Assembly (NCBI GenBank): GCA_963842575.1
Contig: CAWJGS010000010.1
Coordinates: forward strand, 496,001 to 560,000
Direction of reading: 5' to 3'
Length of the DNA: 64,000 nt
Origin: JACDER01 sp963842575
GTDB lineage: Bacteria > Actinomycetota > Thermoleophilia > Gaiellales > Gaiellaceae
Part shown: one piece after another, positions 1 through 8,339 of the stretch
Position numbering within the stretch: the first letter of the stretch is position 1
Layout of the letters: every line of letters starts with the position of its first letter
Made by a program: the position numbers and the translations under genes
The notes under the pieces: model-generated
Told to the model about the DNA's origin: nothing
Database searches by the model: none
What the model saw: only the letters and a program-made list of their open reading frames with translations

Positions 1-249
1 GGCCGCCTCCTGTTCGTACTCGGGGATCAACCCGCCGAGCTCCGGATCGTCCCGGGCGGCGTCGAGGTCTGCACGCGCCTGCCGCCACTCCTCCGCCAGC
101 CGGTGCGGCTCCTCGAGCTGCTTGAGCCGGCGCCCGATCTGGGCGGCCTCCCTGCGGTCGTTGTAGACGGCCGGATCGCTCATCCGCTCCTGCGTCTCGC
201 GGTAGGAGCGCTCCAGGTCCTCGACCAGGCTGTCGATGGTCGTGCTCAC
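1..249 (-). CDS. prfA: Peptide chain release factor 1, N-terminal part (cut by window edge)
   Basis: The minus strand encodes about 83 residues from a GTG at 249, beginning MSTTIDSLVEDLERSYRETQ and continuing into the helical PCRF domain of class I release factors. The family recognises UAA and UAG stop codons and releases the peptide with a GGQ loop, which lies beyond the window. It is the last gene of a minus-strand run (PLP lyase, rpmE, DUF1385, epimerase-like, prfA), 18 bases after its neighbour. RF1 rather than RF2 is favoured by the rpmE/DUF1385 neighbourhood and the N-terminal sequence; the discriminating tripeptide is not visible. Confidence 0.85.
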   Translation of the reverse strand, partial: MSTTIDSLVEDLERSYRETQERMSDPAVYNDRREAAQIGRRLKQLEEPHRLAEEWRQARADLDAARDDPELGGLIPEYEQEAA

Positions 250-267
250 CACGTCAAGGATACGACG

Positions 268-1530
268 CTATTTCCGGACGAACAGCGGGAAGGCCCTGGA
301 CGCCTTGTTGCCGGCGAGGTCGGTCGCCGAGACCTTCACGGCGTAGCGCCCCGCGCGCCGACCGCGCGCATCCCAGTACAGCGTGTGGGAGCCGCGCGAG
401 AGGGTCATCCAGGACGTCGACCCTGCGATCGTGAGGCTGACGCGCGACATCTTCGAGACCCAGATCGAGATCTGCGCCGTTTTCTTGACCGGTCGCTTCG
501 GACCGGAGGCGGTGAGGACGGGCGGCTCGTGCAGGTAGCTGTCGAAGCGGTCGGCGCGCTCGGCCCATACCGGGCTCTGCGTGGAAACAGCGATCCGCTT
601 GAGCAGGTTCGTGTCGAAGACGTGGTAGTTGAGGGGCGACTCGGCGCCGCCGAGCGAATAGAGCGACCACGCGCCCGTGTCGAAGCTGTCGAAGAGCGTA
701 TCGGCCGTCTGCAGCAGGTTTTCCGAGAGCTCCGCGGCGCTCGGATCCTGGTTCAGCTGCGCGTAGTCGGCCAGCGAGAGAATGGACTGGAGCTGCGCGT
801 TCAGAACGGGCATGCTGCTGAAGCTGTACAGCCGGATCCAGGCTCCGCCCGCAAGCGGGAAGACGTAGCGCGGAAGCGCCAGGTACGCCTTGCGCGCGAC
901 GTCGTAGTCGCCGTCGGCGGCGAAGGCGCGCGCCGCGACCGCCTGCACCATTCCCGACGTCCACGGCGGGTAGCCGCCGCCGAAGGGGAAGTAGTACTCC
1001 CACGTCAGCGCGCCGAGACGGGGGACCGCCCGCCCGATGAGCGCGGCCGCGAGGAAAGCCGCGGCGGTGTCATCGCCGTCCGTGAGCAGCCGGTTCAGGC
1101 GCGCGAAGTTCCCCAGCGGGTGGAACTGGAGGCCGTGACCGGCAAAGGCGCGGTAGACGACGCCGTCCGCGTCGAGGATGTCCGCGCCGTCCCGCGGCAT
1201 CGCGCTGCTTCCCAGGTAGCGCGTGTTCGTGTCCAGCATCCCGAACAGCGCAAGCGCGCGCGGCGCGATGTATGCCTGCCACTGGCGCGCGACATCGTGC
1301 AGGACAGCGGCGAGGTTGCTTCCCCGCGAGCCGGGGAGCTTCCGCCAGGCGGTGGTCGACCGCGCGAGGATCGCCCGGTACGTCGCGGCGTCGTCCTGCG
1401 TCATCCACTCGACCTGGACGGCATGCGCGATTCCGCGCTGGACAAGCTTGGCGTCGCTCCACCAATCGGCCCGCGCGACGGAGACGGGAAGGACTGCTGC
1501 GACCAGCGCAACGGCGAAAAGGCGCTGCAT
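268..1530 (-). CDS. Secreted D-glucuronyl C5-epimerase-like protein
   Basis: This is a 420-residue protein with a clear signal peptide (hydrophobic residues 4-18, then ARA-D). The middle, about residues 70-330, is a helical-barrel domain that resembles the C-terminal domain of D-glucuronyl C5-epimerases, with the aromatic stretch WEYYFPFGGGYPPW near 185 and YSLGGAESPLNYHVF near 300. That family epimerises glucuronate units in polysaccharides. Residues 335-420 look like a beta-sandwich of the FlgD/Ig-like kind (RAGRYAVKVSATDLAGNKAS). The substrate is unknown. It is unexpected between DUF1385 and prfA. Family assignment is moderate. Confidence 0.6.
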   Translation of the reverse strand: MQRLFAVALVAAVLPVSVARADWWSDAKLVQRGIAHAVQVEWMTQDDAATYRAILARSTTAWRKLPGSRGSNLAAVLHDVARQWQAYIAPRALALFGMLDTNTRYLGSSAMPRDGADILDADGVVYRAFAGHGLQFHPLGNFARLNRLLTDGDDTAAAFLAAALIGRAVPRLGALTWEYYFPFGGGYPPWTSGMVQAVAARAFAADGDYDVARKAYLALPRYVFPLAGGAWIRLYSFSSMPVLNAQLQSILSLADYAQLNQDPSAAELSENLLQTADTLFDSFDTGAWSLYSLGGAESPLNYHVFDTNLLKRIAVSTQSPVWAERADRFDSYLHEPPVLTASGPKRPVKKTAQISIWVSKMSRVSLTIAGSTSWMTLSRGSHTLYWDARGRRAGRYAVKVSATDLAGNKASRAFPLFVRK

Positions 1531-1549
1531 CTAGCGCCTTTTACCTATT

Positions 1550-2464
1550 TCATGCCATTACTTCAACTCTGCGCTCTTCGGGGCTGAGCCGCCCCTCGAG
1601 CTGAAGCACCTCGCGCAGCGCGCCGATCGAGACCTCGATCTGGTCGAGCGTCGGCTGTCGCGTCGTCAGCCTCTGGAGCCAGAGGCCGGGCGCGAGCAGG
1701 GTCATGAGGATCCGGTTGTCGGTGTGCTTTCCGGCGAAGCGGATCAGCTCGTAGGCCAGCCCCGCGATCACCGGCAGCAGCAGGATCCGGGTCGCGATCA
1801 GCCAGTACCAGTCCGGCCGGCCGAAGAACGCGAAGACGAAGATCGCGATCACCATCACCCAGAGCAGAAAGGCCGTGCCACAGCGGGGATGGATCAGGCT
1901 GAAGCGCTGGACCCGCTCCGGGATGAGCTCCTCCCCCGCCTCGTAGGCGTTGATCGCCTTGTGCTCGGCGGCGTGGTACTGGAAGACGCGCTTGAGGTCG
2001 GGCAGCAGCGAGATCAGGAAGAGGTAGGCGATGAAGAGCGCGACGCGGATGAGGCCCTCGATCACGACGAAGTACTCAGTGCTGTGGATCGGTAGCCAGT
2101 TCGTGATGAGCGCGGGCGTGACCTTGAACAGCGCGACCGCGAAGCCGATCGCGACGACGAAGGCGAAGATGATCGCCCCGCGGGAGATCTCGGTCGAGAC
2201 CTCCTCACCGTCACCCTCCTCCTGCGCCGCGTAGTTGGCCGAGATGGCGAGCGCGCGGAAGCCGATCGCGAGCGACTCGCCCAGCGCGACCACGCCGCGG
2301 ATCACCGGCAGCCGGAAGACCCAGTGCCGCGCCATCGGCGAGGAGATCGAGTGGTTGACCTGCGCGATGTCGCCGTCCCGCTTGCGCACGGCGACCGCCC
2401 ACGCGGAGGGGCCGCGCATCATCACGCCTTCGAGGACGGCCTGACCTCCGATGGGCGCGGACAT
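1550..2464 (-). CDS. DUF1385 (YqhQ-like) membrane protein
   Basis: 304 residues beginning MSAPIGGQAVLEGVMMRGP, the family signature. At least four membrane segments lie near residues 95-120, 130-155, 205-225 and 230-250. A conserved soluble stretch HAAEHKAINAYE with RCGTAF follows, holding His, Glu and Cys residues that could bind metal. The biochemical function of the family is unknown, although database entries call it a putative metal-dependent enzyme. In many actinobacteria and firmicutes it sits between rpmE and prfA, as here. Confidence 0.85.
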   Translation of the reverse strand: MSAPIGGQAVLEGVMMRGPSAWAVAVRKRDGDIAQVNHSISSPMARHWVFRLPVIRGVVALGESLAIGFRALAISANYAAQEEGDGEEVSTEISRGAIIFAFVVAIGFAVALFKVTPALITNWLPIHSTEYFVVIEGLIRVALFIAYLFLISLLPDLKRVFQYHAAEHKAINAYEAGEELIPERVQRFSLIHPRCGTAFLLWVMVIAIFVFAFFGRPDWYWLIATRILLLPVIAGLAYELIRFAGKHTDNRILMTLLAPGLWLQRLTTRQPTLDQIEVSIGALREVLQLEGRLSPEERRVEVMA

Positions 2465-2476
2465 GCGAGGAGTGGC

Positions 2477-2698
2477 TTAGCCGCGCCGCGCGGCGCCGCC
2501 GGCCTTCTCGAGCCGGCGCTGGAAGCGCTCCACACGGCCACCCGTGTCGAGCAGCTTCTGCTTCCCCGTGTAGAAGGGATGGCAGTTCGAGCAGATCTCG
2601 ACGTGCAGCTCTGGCTTGGTGGAGCGAACCTGGAACTCGTTGCCGCAGGAGCAGCGAACGGTCGCCAGGACGTACTCGGGATGGATGCCGGTCTTCAT
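2477..2698 (-). CDS. rpmE: 50S ribosomal protein L31, zinc-binding form
   Basis: 73 residues starting MKTGIHPEYV. Four cysteines at 16, 18, 36 and 39 (CSC and CSNC) form the zinc site of the C+ form of L31, followed by the diagnostic HPFYTGKQK. The protein sits on the large subunit near the central protuberance and bridges the subunits. Its start overlaps the stop of the upstream PLP lyase by four bases, so translation is probably coupled. The usual zinc-starvation (Zur-regulated) paralogue without cysteines is not in the window. Confidence 0.97.
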   Translation of the reverse strand: MKTGIHPEYVLATVRCSCGNEFQVRSTKPELHVEICSNCHPFYTGKQKLLDTGGRVERFQRRLEKAGGAARRG

Positions 2699-3675
2699 TC
2701 TTCGTCAAGGATAGCAACGGCCGTTTGGGCGGCTACGTTGCCTCCGGAGACGACAGCAACCGTCGTTCCGGCCGGGTCGGCCTGGGCTTTTCCCGCCAGC
2801 AGGGCCGCCGTCGACACGGCGCCCGCGGGCTCGCAGGCAAGCTTCGCGCGCTCGTAGAGGAAGCGGAATGCGTCGTGGATCTCGTCCTCGGAGACGAGCA
2901 CCATCTCGTCCACCAGCTCGCGGCAGATCGCCAGTGTGTTCGCGCCGGCGAACGGAGCGTTCAGCCCGTCCGCGATCGAGCGCGGCTCGACGGTGACGGG
3001 CTCGCCTGCCTCGAGAGCGACGTGCATCGCGGGCGAGAGCTCCGGCTCCACGCCGATGATGCGGACTGCGGGAGCAACGCCCTTCACGGCGGTCGCAATC
3101 CCCGAGATCAGCCCGCCGCCGCCGATCGGGACGACGACGGTGACGAGGTCGGCGACGTCCTCGAGCAGCTCGAGCCCGAGCGTGCCGTGGCCGGCGATCA
3201 GGTGCGGGTCGTCGAAGGAGTGGACGAAGACGCGGCCCGTCTCCTCCCGCAGCAGTTCGAGGCGCGCGAACGCCTCGGCGGGCGCCGGCGCCTCCTGATC
3301 GACCTCGGCTCCGTACTCGCGCGTCGCCGCGACCTTGGCCGGGCTCGCTCCCTGCCACATCACCACGAGGCAGTCGATCCCCTCGAGCGCCGCGCAATAG
3401 GCGAGGGCCTGCGCCGCGTTGCCGGCGGAGATGGTGATGACGCCGCGCGCCTTCTCCTCCGGCGACAGGTGCGCCAGGACGTTCAGCATCCCGCGCGGCT
3501 TGAACGAGCCTGTGCGCTGGAAGAGCTCCGCCTTGAGCGCGGCGGGGCCGCCGATCCTGGCGGAGAGCGTCGCGGAGCTGAAGGTCGGCGTGCGGTGCAG
3601 CCGGTCGCCGATCGTCTCGCGCGCGGCAAGCACGTCGTCGTGGGCGACCGGAAGCCCGGTGTGAGCTTTCGCCAT
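2695..3675 (-). CDS. PLP-dependent threonine dehydratase / serine racemase-type lyase
   Basis: 326 residues of fold type II. The PLP lysine is in GSFKPRG (near residue 58), the substrate loop is SAGNAAQALA, the phosphate-binding loop is PIGGGGLISG, and the C-terminal cofactor contact is SGGNVAAQ. The family deaminates threonine or serine to 2-oxo acids, or racemises serine. There is no C-terminal ACT regulatory domain, so this is the short catabolic form rather than the isoleucine-inhibited biosynthetic enzyme. It is first in the run to rpmE. Exact substrate is not decided by sequence. Confidence 0.85.
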   Translation of the reverse strand: MAKAHTGLPVAHDDVLAARETIGDRLHRTPTFSSATLSARIGGPAALKAELFQRTGSFKPRGMLNVLAHLSPEEKARGVITISAGNAAQALAYCAALEGIDCLVVMWQGASPAKVAATREYGAEVDQEAPAPAEAFARLELLREETGRVFVHSFDDPHLIAGHGTLGLELLEDVADLVTVVVPIGGGGLISGIATAVKGVAPAVRIIGVEPELSPAMHVALEAGEPVTVEPRSIADGLNAPFAGANTLAICRELVDEMVLVSEDEIHDAFRFLYERAKLACEPAGAVSTAALLAGKAQADPAGTTVAVVSGGNVAAQTAVAILDEE

Positions 3676-4578
3676 GCGCCGAAGATACTCCGCCAGGTGC
3701 TCCTCGCGCTCTTGTTGATCCTTCTCGCGGGCTCAGGGCCGCCGCTCAGCGCGCGGATACCCACGGGCGAGCATCCCTGCGGCATCGCCTCCGGGTTCGG
3801 CGCCGTCTGGGTGGCGAACGACGGCTCCGGCACGCTCGCGCGCGTGAATCCGAGGACGAACCGGGTGACGCGGCGCGTGCGCATCGGACGCGGCGCCTGC
3901 TCGGTCGCCGCTGGGGCAGGCTTCGTGTGGGTGACGAACTACCGCACGCGGGCCGTGGTGCGGGTTGACCCTGCGCGGTTCGGCGTACGTCGCGTCGAGG
4001 TCGGCGGCGAGCCTTTCGACGTGGTCGTGGCGGCCGGGCACGTCTGGGCGACGGCGTGGGCGGACGGCCGCCTCGTCGAGGTCGAGCCGGGGAGCCTGCG
4101 CGTGGTCAGGCGCCTCGAGGTCGGGCCGTACCCGGCGGGGCTCGGCGTCCGGGCCGGCTCGCTCTGGGTCGGGTTCGGCCGGTCGGCAACCTCGATCGCC
4201 CGCGTCGATCCGGAGAGCGGCACGGTCATGCGCGTGCCGGTCGGTGTGGAAACGCCGGCGTGGTTCGGTGCGGGCACGCGCGACCTATGGGTCACCGCGG
4301 ACGACAACGCGCTTGTCCACATCGATCCGCGGAGTGGCCGCGTGCTCGGCACCGCGCGGTTCGGGCGGACGCTCGGCCATCCCGCTGCGGCCGCGAACGG
4401 GACGATCTGGGTGCCGGACAAGGAGATCGACCGAGTCTTCCTGGTCGACCCGAAGACGGGACGGCCGACGAGGTCCTTCGCAGGCGGCGACGGGGCGTTC
4501 GAGGCCGTGAACGCGTACGGCTCGATCTGGATCACGAGCTACGCGGGCGCCGACATCCGGCGCTACCGCTCTCGCTGA
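3661..4578 (+). CDS. Secreted seven-bladed beta-propeller protein (YncE/Vgb-like)
   Basis: About 305 residues from GTG at 3661 (a second GTG at 3697 would still keep a signal peptide). The N-terminus has a basic start and a leucine-rich export core. Seven repeats end in a tryptophan strand: GAVWVAND, GFVWVTNY, GHVWATAW, GSLWVGFG, RDLWVTAD, GTIWVPDK and GSIWITSY, which is the pattern of a complete seven-bladed propeller. Such proteins bind ligands or scaffold complexes outside the membrane; no catalytic residues are evident. It is divergent from the PLP lyase, their 5-prime ends overlapping by 15 bases if the first GTG is used. Confidence 0.75.
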   Translation: MSFRHAPKILRQVLLALLLILLAGSGPPLSARIPTGEHPCGIASGFGAVWVANDGSGTLARVNPRTNRVTRRVRIGRGACSVAAGAGFVWVTNYRTRAVVRVDPARFGVRRVEVGGEPFDVVVAAGHVWATAWADGRLVEVEPGSLRVVRRLEVGPYPAGLGVRAGSLWVGFGRSATSIARVDPESGTVMRVPVGVETPAWFGAGTRDLWVTADDNALVHIDPRSGRVLGTARFGRTLGHPAAAANGTIWVPDKEIDRVFLVDPKTGRPTRSFAGGDGAFEAVNAYGSIWITSYAGADIRRYRSR

Positions 4579-4580
4579 CG

Positions 4581-6275
4581 CTACGTAACCGTGTACTCCG
4601 GCCCGGAGCCGCCCTCGGGCGGCGTCAGCCGTCCGCCCTTCGCGGTGATAGCGCCGCACTGGACGCAGTTGGAGGGCGTCACCTCGAGCTCGACGTCGCC
4701 GTTGCCCAGGTCCCGCCCGAGCGCGTACACCTGCGCCGGGCACATGTGCTCCCACAGCTCGGCCAGGTCGCGCGGCACCTGGTGCCGGACGCGCAGGTGG
4801 TCCGGCGCGTCGTCGCGCGTCCGGTTCCCGCTCAGGAAGACACTCGAGAGCTTGTCGAAGGTCAGCGTCCCGTCCGGCTTCGGATACTGCGCGGCGCGAC
4901 CGGAGCGAACGAGCTCTTGCTCGGAGTCCGGCTCCGTCTCCATCGGCCGCGGCGGGACGTGCCCCTTCGTCGCGGTCATCATCCCGGCGAGCGCCGAGCC
5001 CATCCAGAATCCGCGCCCGAAGGCCTGGCGCATGTTCCGCACCTCCTCCAGGTCCTTCCAGACGAAGCTCTCGCGCAGCGACTCGTCGTACGACTCGAGC
5101 CCGCCCGGCCGCCACGGCGTCTCCCCGCGGCCGATGGCGTGGAAGGCGGCCTCGGCCGCCAGCCGTCCCGATTCGATCGCGTAGTGGATTCCTTTGAGCG
5201 CGGGAACGTTCACGAGGCCCGCGCCGTCGCCCGTGACCAGCAGGCCGGGGGCGTGGAGCCGGCTGGGAAGCGACAGCAGTCCGCCCTCGGGAATCGTCTT
5301 CGCGCCCCAGGCGACGCGCTGGCCCCCGTCGAGCAGCTCGCGGATGAACGAATGCGTCTTCAGCTCCTGCAAGAGGTCGTGCACGGACAGCTCGACGTCG
5401 CGGTAGTCCATACCGACGACCATCCCGAGCGTGACCATGTCCTCGCCCATCGGGTAGATGAACGACCCACCGAACTCGCGGAAGCGCGCCTTTGGCCGGA
5501 GCGGCCACCCCACCGTGTGAATGACACGGTCCAGCGGCTTCGCGACCTTCCAGACCTCCTTGACCCCGAGCGCCCACACCTGCGGGTTCTCGCCCTGGAG
5601 TCCGAAGTGGTCGATGGCCACGCCGGTGAGGTGTCCCTGCGTGCCCTCGGCGAGGACGGTGACGCGCGCGACGATGTCCGAGCCCGGCTCGAAGTTCGAC
5701 TGCTCTTCTCCGTTGCGGCCGCGCCCCTTGTCGCCCGTGCGCACGCCGAGGACGCGCGCGTCGGACACGAGCAGCTTCTGCCCGCTCGTCTCCGGCAGGA
5801 TCGTCGCGCCCCCCTCCTCCGCCTGCTCGGCCATCCAGCGGCCGAGCTGTGAGAGCGAAGCGACGTAGTTCCGGTGGTTCTTCATCGTGGGCGGGGTCGG
5901 AATGCGCACCGCGTGGTTCAGCGTCATGAAGTAGACGGACTCCGCCTCGACCACCCCGTCGAACGGGAACTCGTCCAGCCTCTTGCGGCCGTGGAAGAGC
6001 CGCTGCAGGCCGCGCGGATTGACGACGGCGCCTGACAGGAGGTGCGATCCCGGCTGCTTTCCTTTCTCCAGAACCGCGACCGGGACGTCGCCGAGCCGCT
6101 CGGCCAGCTCCGGCTGCTCCTCGAGCAGCTGTCCCAGGCGGATCGCGCAGGCGAGCCCGGCAGGGCCGGCGCCGACGATCAGGACACCGACCTCGATCCG
6201 CTCGTCGGGAGAGTCGCTCGGCGGCGCGACGTACTCCGCCGGATCGAAGGGAGGCGGATAGTCGGAGGGCTTCAC
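4581..6275 (-). CDS. Electron-transfer flavoprotein-ubiquinone oxidoreductase
   Basis: 564 residues from GTG at 6275. It carries the FAD-binding VLIVGAGPAGLACAIRLG near the N-terminus and the long quinone-binding middle region typical of ETF dehydrogenase. The enzyme passes electrons from reduced ETF to the membrane quinone pool. The C-terminal ferredoxin-like tail has cysteines at about 512 (CPAQVY), 537 and 540 (NCVQC), but the fourth expected cluster cysteine is isoleucine 543 and the tail is shortened (LTPPEGGSGPEYT). It lies 215 bases downstream of etfA on the same strand. Confidence 0.85.
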   Translation of the reverse strand: MKPSDYPPPFDPAEYVAPPSDSPDERIEVGVLIVGAGPAGLACAIRLGQLLEEQPELAERLGDVPVAVLEKGKQPGSHLLSGAVVNPRGLQRLFHGRKRLDEFPFDGVVEAESVYFMTLNHAVRIPTPPTMKNHRNYVASLSQLGRWMAEQAEEGGATILPETSGQKLLVSDARVLGVRTGDKGRGRNGEEQSNFEPGSDIVARVTVLAEGTQGHLTGVAIDHFGLQGENPQVWALGVKEVWKVAKPLDRVIHTVGWPLRPKARFREFGGSFIYPMGEDMVTLGMVVGMDYRDVELSVHDLLQELKTHSFIRELLDGGQRVAWGAKTIPEGGLLSLPSRLHAPGLLVTGDGAGLVNVPALKGIHYAIESGRLAAEAAFHAIGRGETPWRPGGLESYDESLRESFVWKDLEEVRNMRQAFGRGFWMGSALAGMMTATKGHVPPRPMETEPDSEQELVRSGRAAQYPKPDGTLTFDKLSSVFLSGNRTRDDAPDHLRVRHQVPRDLAELWEHMCPAQVYALGRDLGNGDVELEVTPSNCVQCGAITAKGGRLTPPEGGSGPEYTVT

Positions 6276-6490
6276 GAGCCTAGATGGTCGATGCCACGAT
6301 CTCGCGCGTGCGGCTGCGCGATCTGGCACGCCTGGGCCGCGTCGGCCCGGCTATGGGCCGGCGGAGCCGGCCTCCGCCGCGCCGACGCTTCCTCGAGCCG
6401 GCCACTCACCGATGCCTCCAGCATCGGCAAGCGTCCGCTCGACGCCCCAGACGCACCAGCTCGCGCCCCGCAGTCGGCGATCTCATGGCA
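6276..6490. other. Intergenic region between etfA and ETF-QO
   Basis: This 215-base gap on the transcribed minus strand has no convincing gene. It contains several short inverted repeats, for example GCCGGC-GGA-GCCGGC near 6358 and GATGC-CTCCA-GCATC near 6413, so it may hold a processing or partial termination site between etfBA and ETF-QO. No promoter with recognisable -35 and -10 boxes is obvious. Confidence 0.4.
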
Positions 6491-7456
6491 TCACCCATCT
6501 CGTCGGGCCCGAACCAGCTCCGTCAGCTTCGGGACGATCTCGTGCAGGTCGCCGACGACGCCCAGGTCGCTGAACTCGAAGATCGGCGCGTTCGGATCCT
6601 TGTTGATCGCCACGATCACGCCCGAGCCCTGCATCCCGACCTTGTGCTGGATCGCTCCGGAGATCCCGCAGGCGATGTAGAGCTTCGGCGCGACAGTGCG
6701 GCCGGTCTGGCCGACCTGCGTCGCGTACGGATACCAGCCGGCGTCCACGACCGCGCGCGTCGCTCCAACCGCGCCGCCGAGCGCCTTGGCGAGGTCCTCG
6801 ACCAGCGAGAAGGCCTCGGGTGAGCCGAGCCCGCGCCCGCCGGCGACGACGATCTGTGCGTCCTCGATCGACGGCCCCTCGGACTCCTCGTGCGCCTGCT
6901 CGACCATCGTGGCCGCGAGGGAGAAGTCCTGGATGTCGGCCTGCCGCTCCTGCACGTCGGCCGTCCCGCCGCTCTCGGCAGGATCGAACGAGCCCGAGCG
7001 GATGAGCGCGATGCGCGGCTCGGACGTCCAGCCGACGTCGACGAACACCGAGTCGCTGAGCGCAGGCCGCTTCCCGACCAGCTTCCCGTCCTCGCGGACG
7101 AGGTCGACGAGGTCCCAGTTGAGGCCCGCGTCCAGCCGGGCGGCCAGGCCGGCGGCGACATCCGCGGCGAGCACCGAGCTGCCGAAGAGGACGGTGTCGA
7201 AGCCCTCCTCCTGCACGAGCGCGGCGAGGGCGTCCACCCGTGGCTGCGGCAAGGGCGCCTCGAGCTTGGGATCGTCGAACACGTAGACGGTCTGCGCGCC
7301 GAAAGCCCCCGCGCCGGCGGCGGCGTCCTTCACGCCGGAGCCGACGATGACGCCCGCGACGCGGTCGTCGCCGAGCGAGGTGGCCTTCGAGAGGACGCCG
7401 AGCCCGCCCTTCTGCAGCTCGCCTCCGTGGTGCTCGAGGAAGACGAGGGTGCTCAC
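6491..7456 (-). CDS. etfA: Electron transfer flavoprotein alpha subunit
   Basis: 321 residues starting MSTLVFLEHHGGELQK. The C-terminal FAD domain is clear: GGRGLGSPEAF, TRAVVDAGWYPYATQVGQTG and LYIACGISGAIQHKVGMQGSGVIVAINKD, the ETF-alpha signature. With EtfB it forms the FAD/AMP heterodimer that collects electrons from acyl-CoA dehydrogenases such as the one at 21750. Its start overlaps the end of etfB by four bases, so the two are translationally coupled. Confidence 0.95.
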   Translation of the reverse strand: MSTLVFLEHHGGELQKGGLGVLSKATSLGDDRVAGVIVGSGVKDAAAGAGAFGAQTVYVFDDPKLEAPLPQPRVDALAALVQEEGFDTVLFGSSVLAADVAAGLAARLDAGLNWDLVDLVREDGKLVGKRPALSDSVFVDVGWTSEPRIALIRSGSFDPAESGGTADVQERQADIQDFSLAATMVEQAHEESEGPSIEDAQIVVAGGRGLGSPEAFSLVEDLAKALGGAVGATRAVVDAGWYPYATQVGQTGRTVAPKLYIACGISGAIQHKVGMQGSGVIVAINKDPNAPIFEFSDLGVVGDLHEIVPKLTELVRARRDG

Positions 7457-8229
7457 AACAGCTTGTTCTCGGCCAGAAAGTCCACGATCTTCTGCGCGGC
7501 CGTGCCGTCATCCTCGATCTTCACCGAGTCCCCGCGCGCGGGGGGATCGTTGAGGGCGTACACCTCGGTGCGCGACCCGCCCTCGCCCACCTGCTCGCCC
7601 GAGAGCCCGAGGTCGGCGGTCGACACGGTCTCCTGCGGCTTCGACTTCGCGCCCATGATCCCCTTGAGGGAAGGAAAGCGCGGGTCGTTGATGGCGTCCG
7701 ATACGGCAACGACGGCCGGTGTGGGAGCCTCGATCACGTCGTAGCCGAACTCGGTCTGGCGCTTCGCCTTCACCTTGCCGTCGGAGACCTCGAGCTCGGC
7801 CACTTGCGAAACAACCGGCAGGCGCAGACGGTCGGCGACGGCCGACCACAGGACGGCCCCGTCGGAGTCGCTCGATTGCTGGCCGAAGAGGATGAGGTCG
7901 GCGCCTTCGCGCTCGAGGGCGGCGGCGAGGATGCGGCTGGTCGCGACCAGGTCGGAGCCCTGGGCCTCCTCGTCGCTGACGAGGACGGCGCGATCGGCGC
8001 CCATCGCGAGCGCGCGGCGCAGCGACTCGAGCGCCTTCGCCGGCCCGAGCGTGACGAGCACGACCTCGCCTTCGCCGGCCTCCTTGATGCGCAGGGCCTC
8101 CTCCACGGCGTGCACGTCGAACGGGTTCAAAGCGCCCTCCACCGAGCGGTCGAGGCGCTTGGTTTGCGGGTCGATCCGCTTCGGGGCGCCCGCGTCGGGG
8201 ACCTGCTTCACGCACACGGCGATCTTCAT
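7453..8229 (-). CDS. etfB: Electron transfer flavoprotein beta subunit
   Basis: 258 residues from ATG at 8229 (MKIAVCVKQVPD), the conventional start; an upstream start would add six residues. Family marks are ALNPFDVHAVEEALRIKE, the AMP-binding ILFGQQSSDSDGAVLW and MGAKSKP. It pairs with EtfA and is first in the etfB-etfA-(gap)-ETF-QO run. The divergent M23 peptidase gene starts 110 bases away. Confidence 0.95.
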   Translation of the reverse strand: MKIAVCVKQVPDAGAPKRIDPQTKRLDRSVEGALNPFDVHAVEEALRIKEAGEGEVVLVTLGPAKALESLRRALAMGADRAVLVSDEEAQGSDLVATSRILAAALEREGADLILFGQQSSDSDGAVLWSAVADRLRLPVVSQVAELEVSDGKVKAKRQTEFGYDVIEAPTPAVVAVSDAINDPRFPSLKGIMGAKSKPQETVSTADLGLSGEQVGEGGSRTEVYALNDPPARGDSVKIEDDGTAAQKIVDFLAENKLL

Positions 8230-8339
8230 CGCCTGGACAATAACCATCCGACGCGCTCGCCCATTTCGGCACGAAGTTGTCCCGAAGCGCGCCGGAACCT
8301 TTGCTAGGGTTCGGCCCTTCGAGCGCGAACCGGAGCCTA

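Noticed and set aside
6284..6823. A plus-strand frame covering the gap between etfA and ETF-QO
   Set aside because: It is Arg/Pro-rich, continues as antisense of etfA and has no family features.
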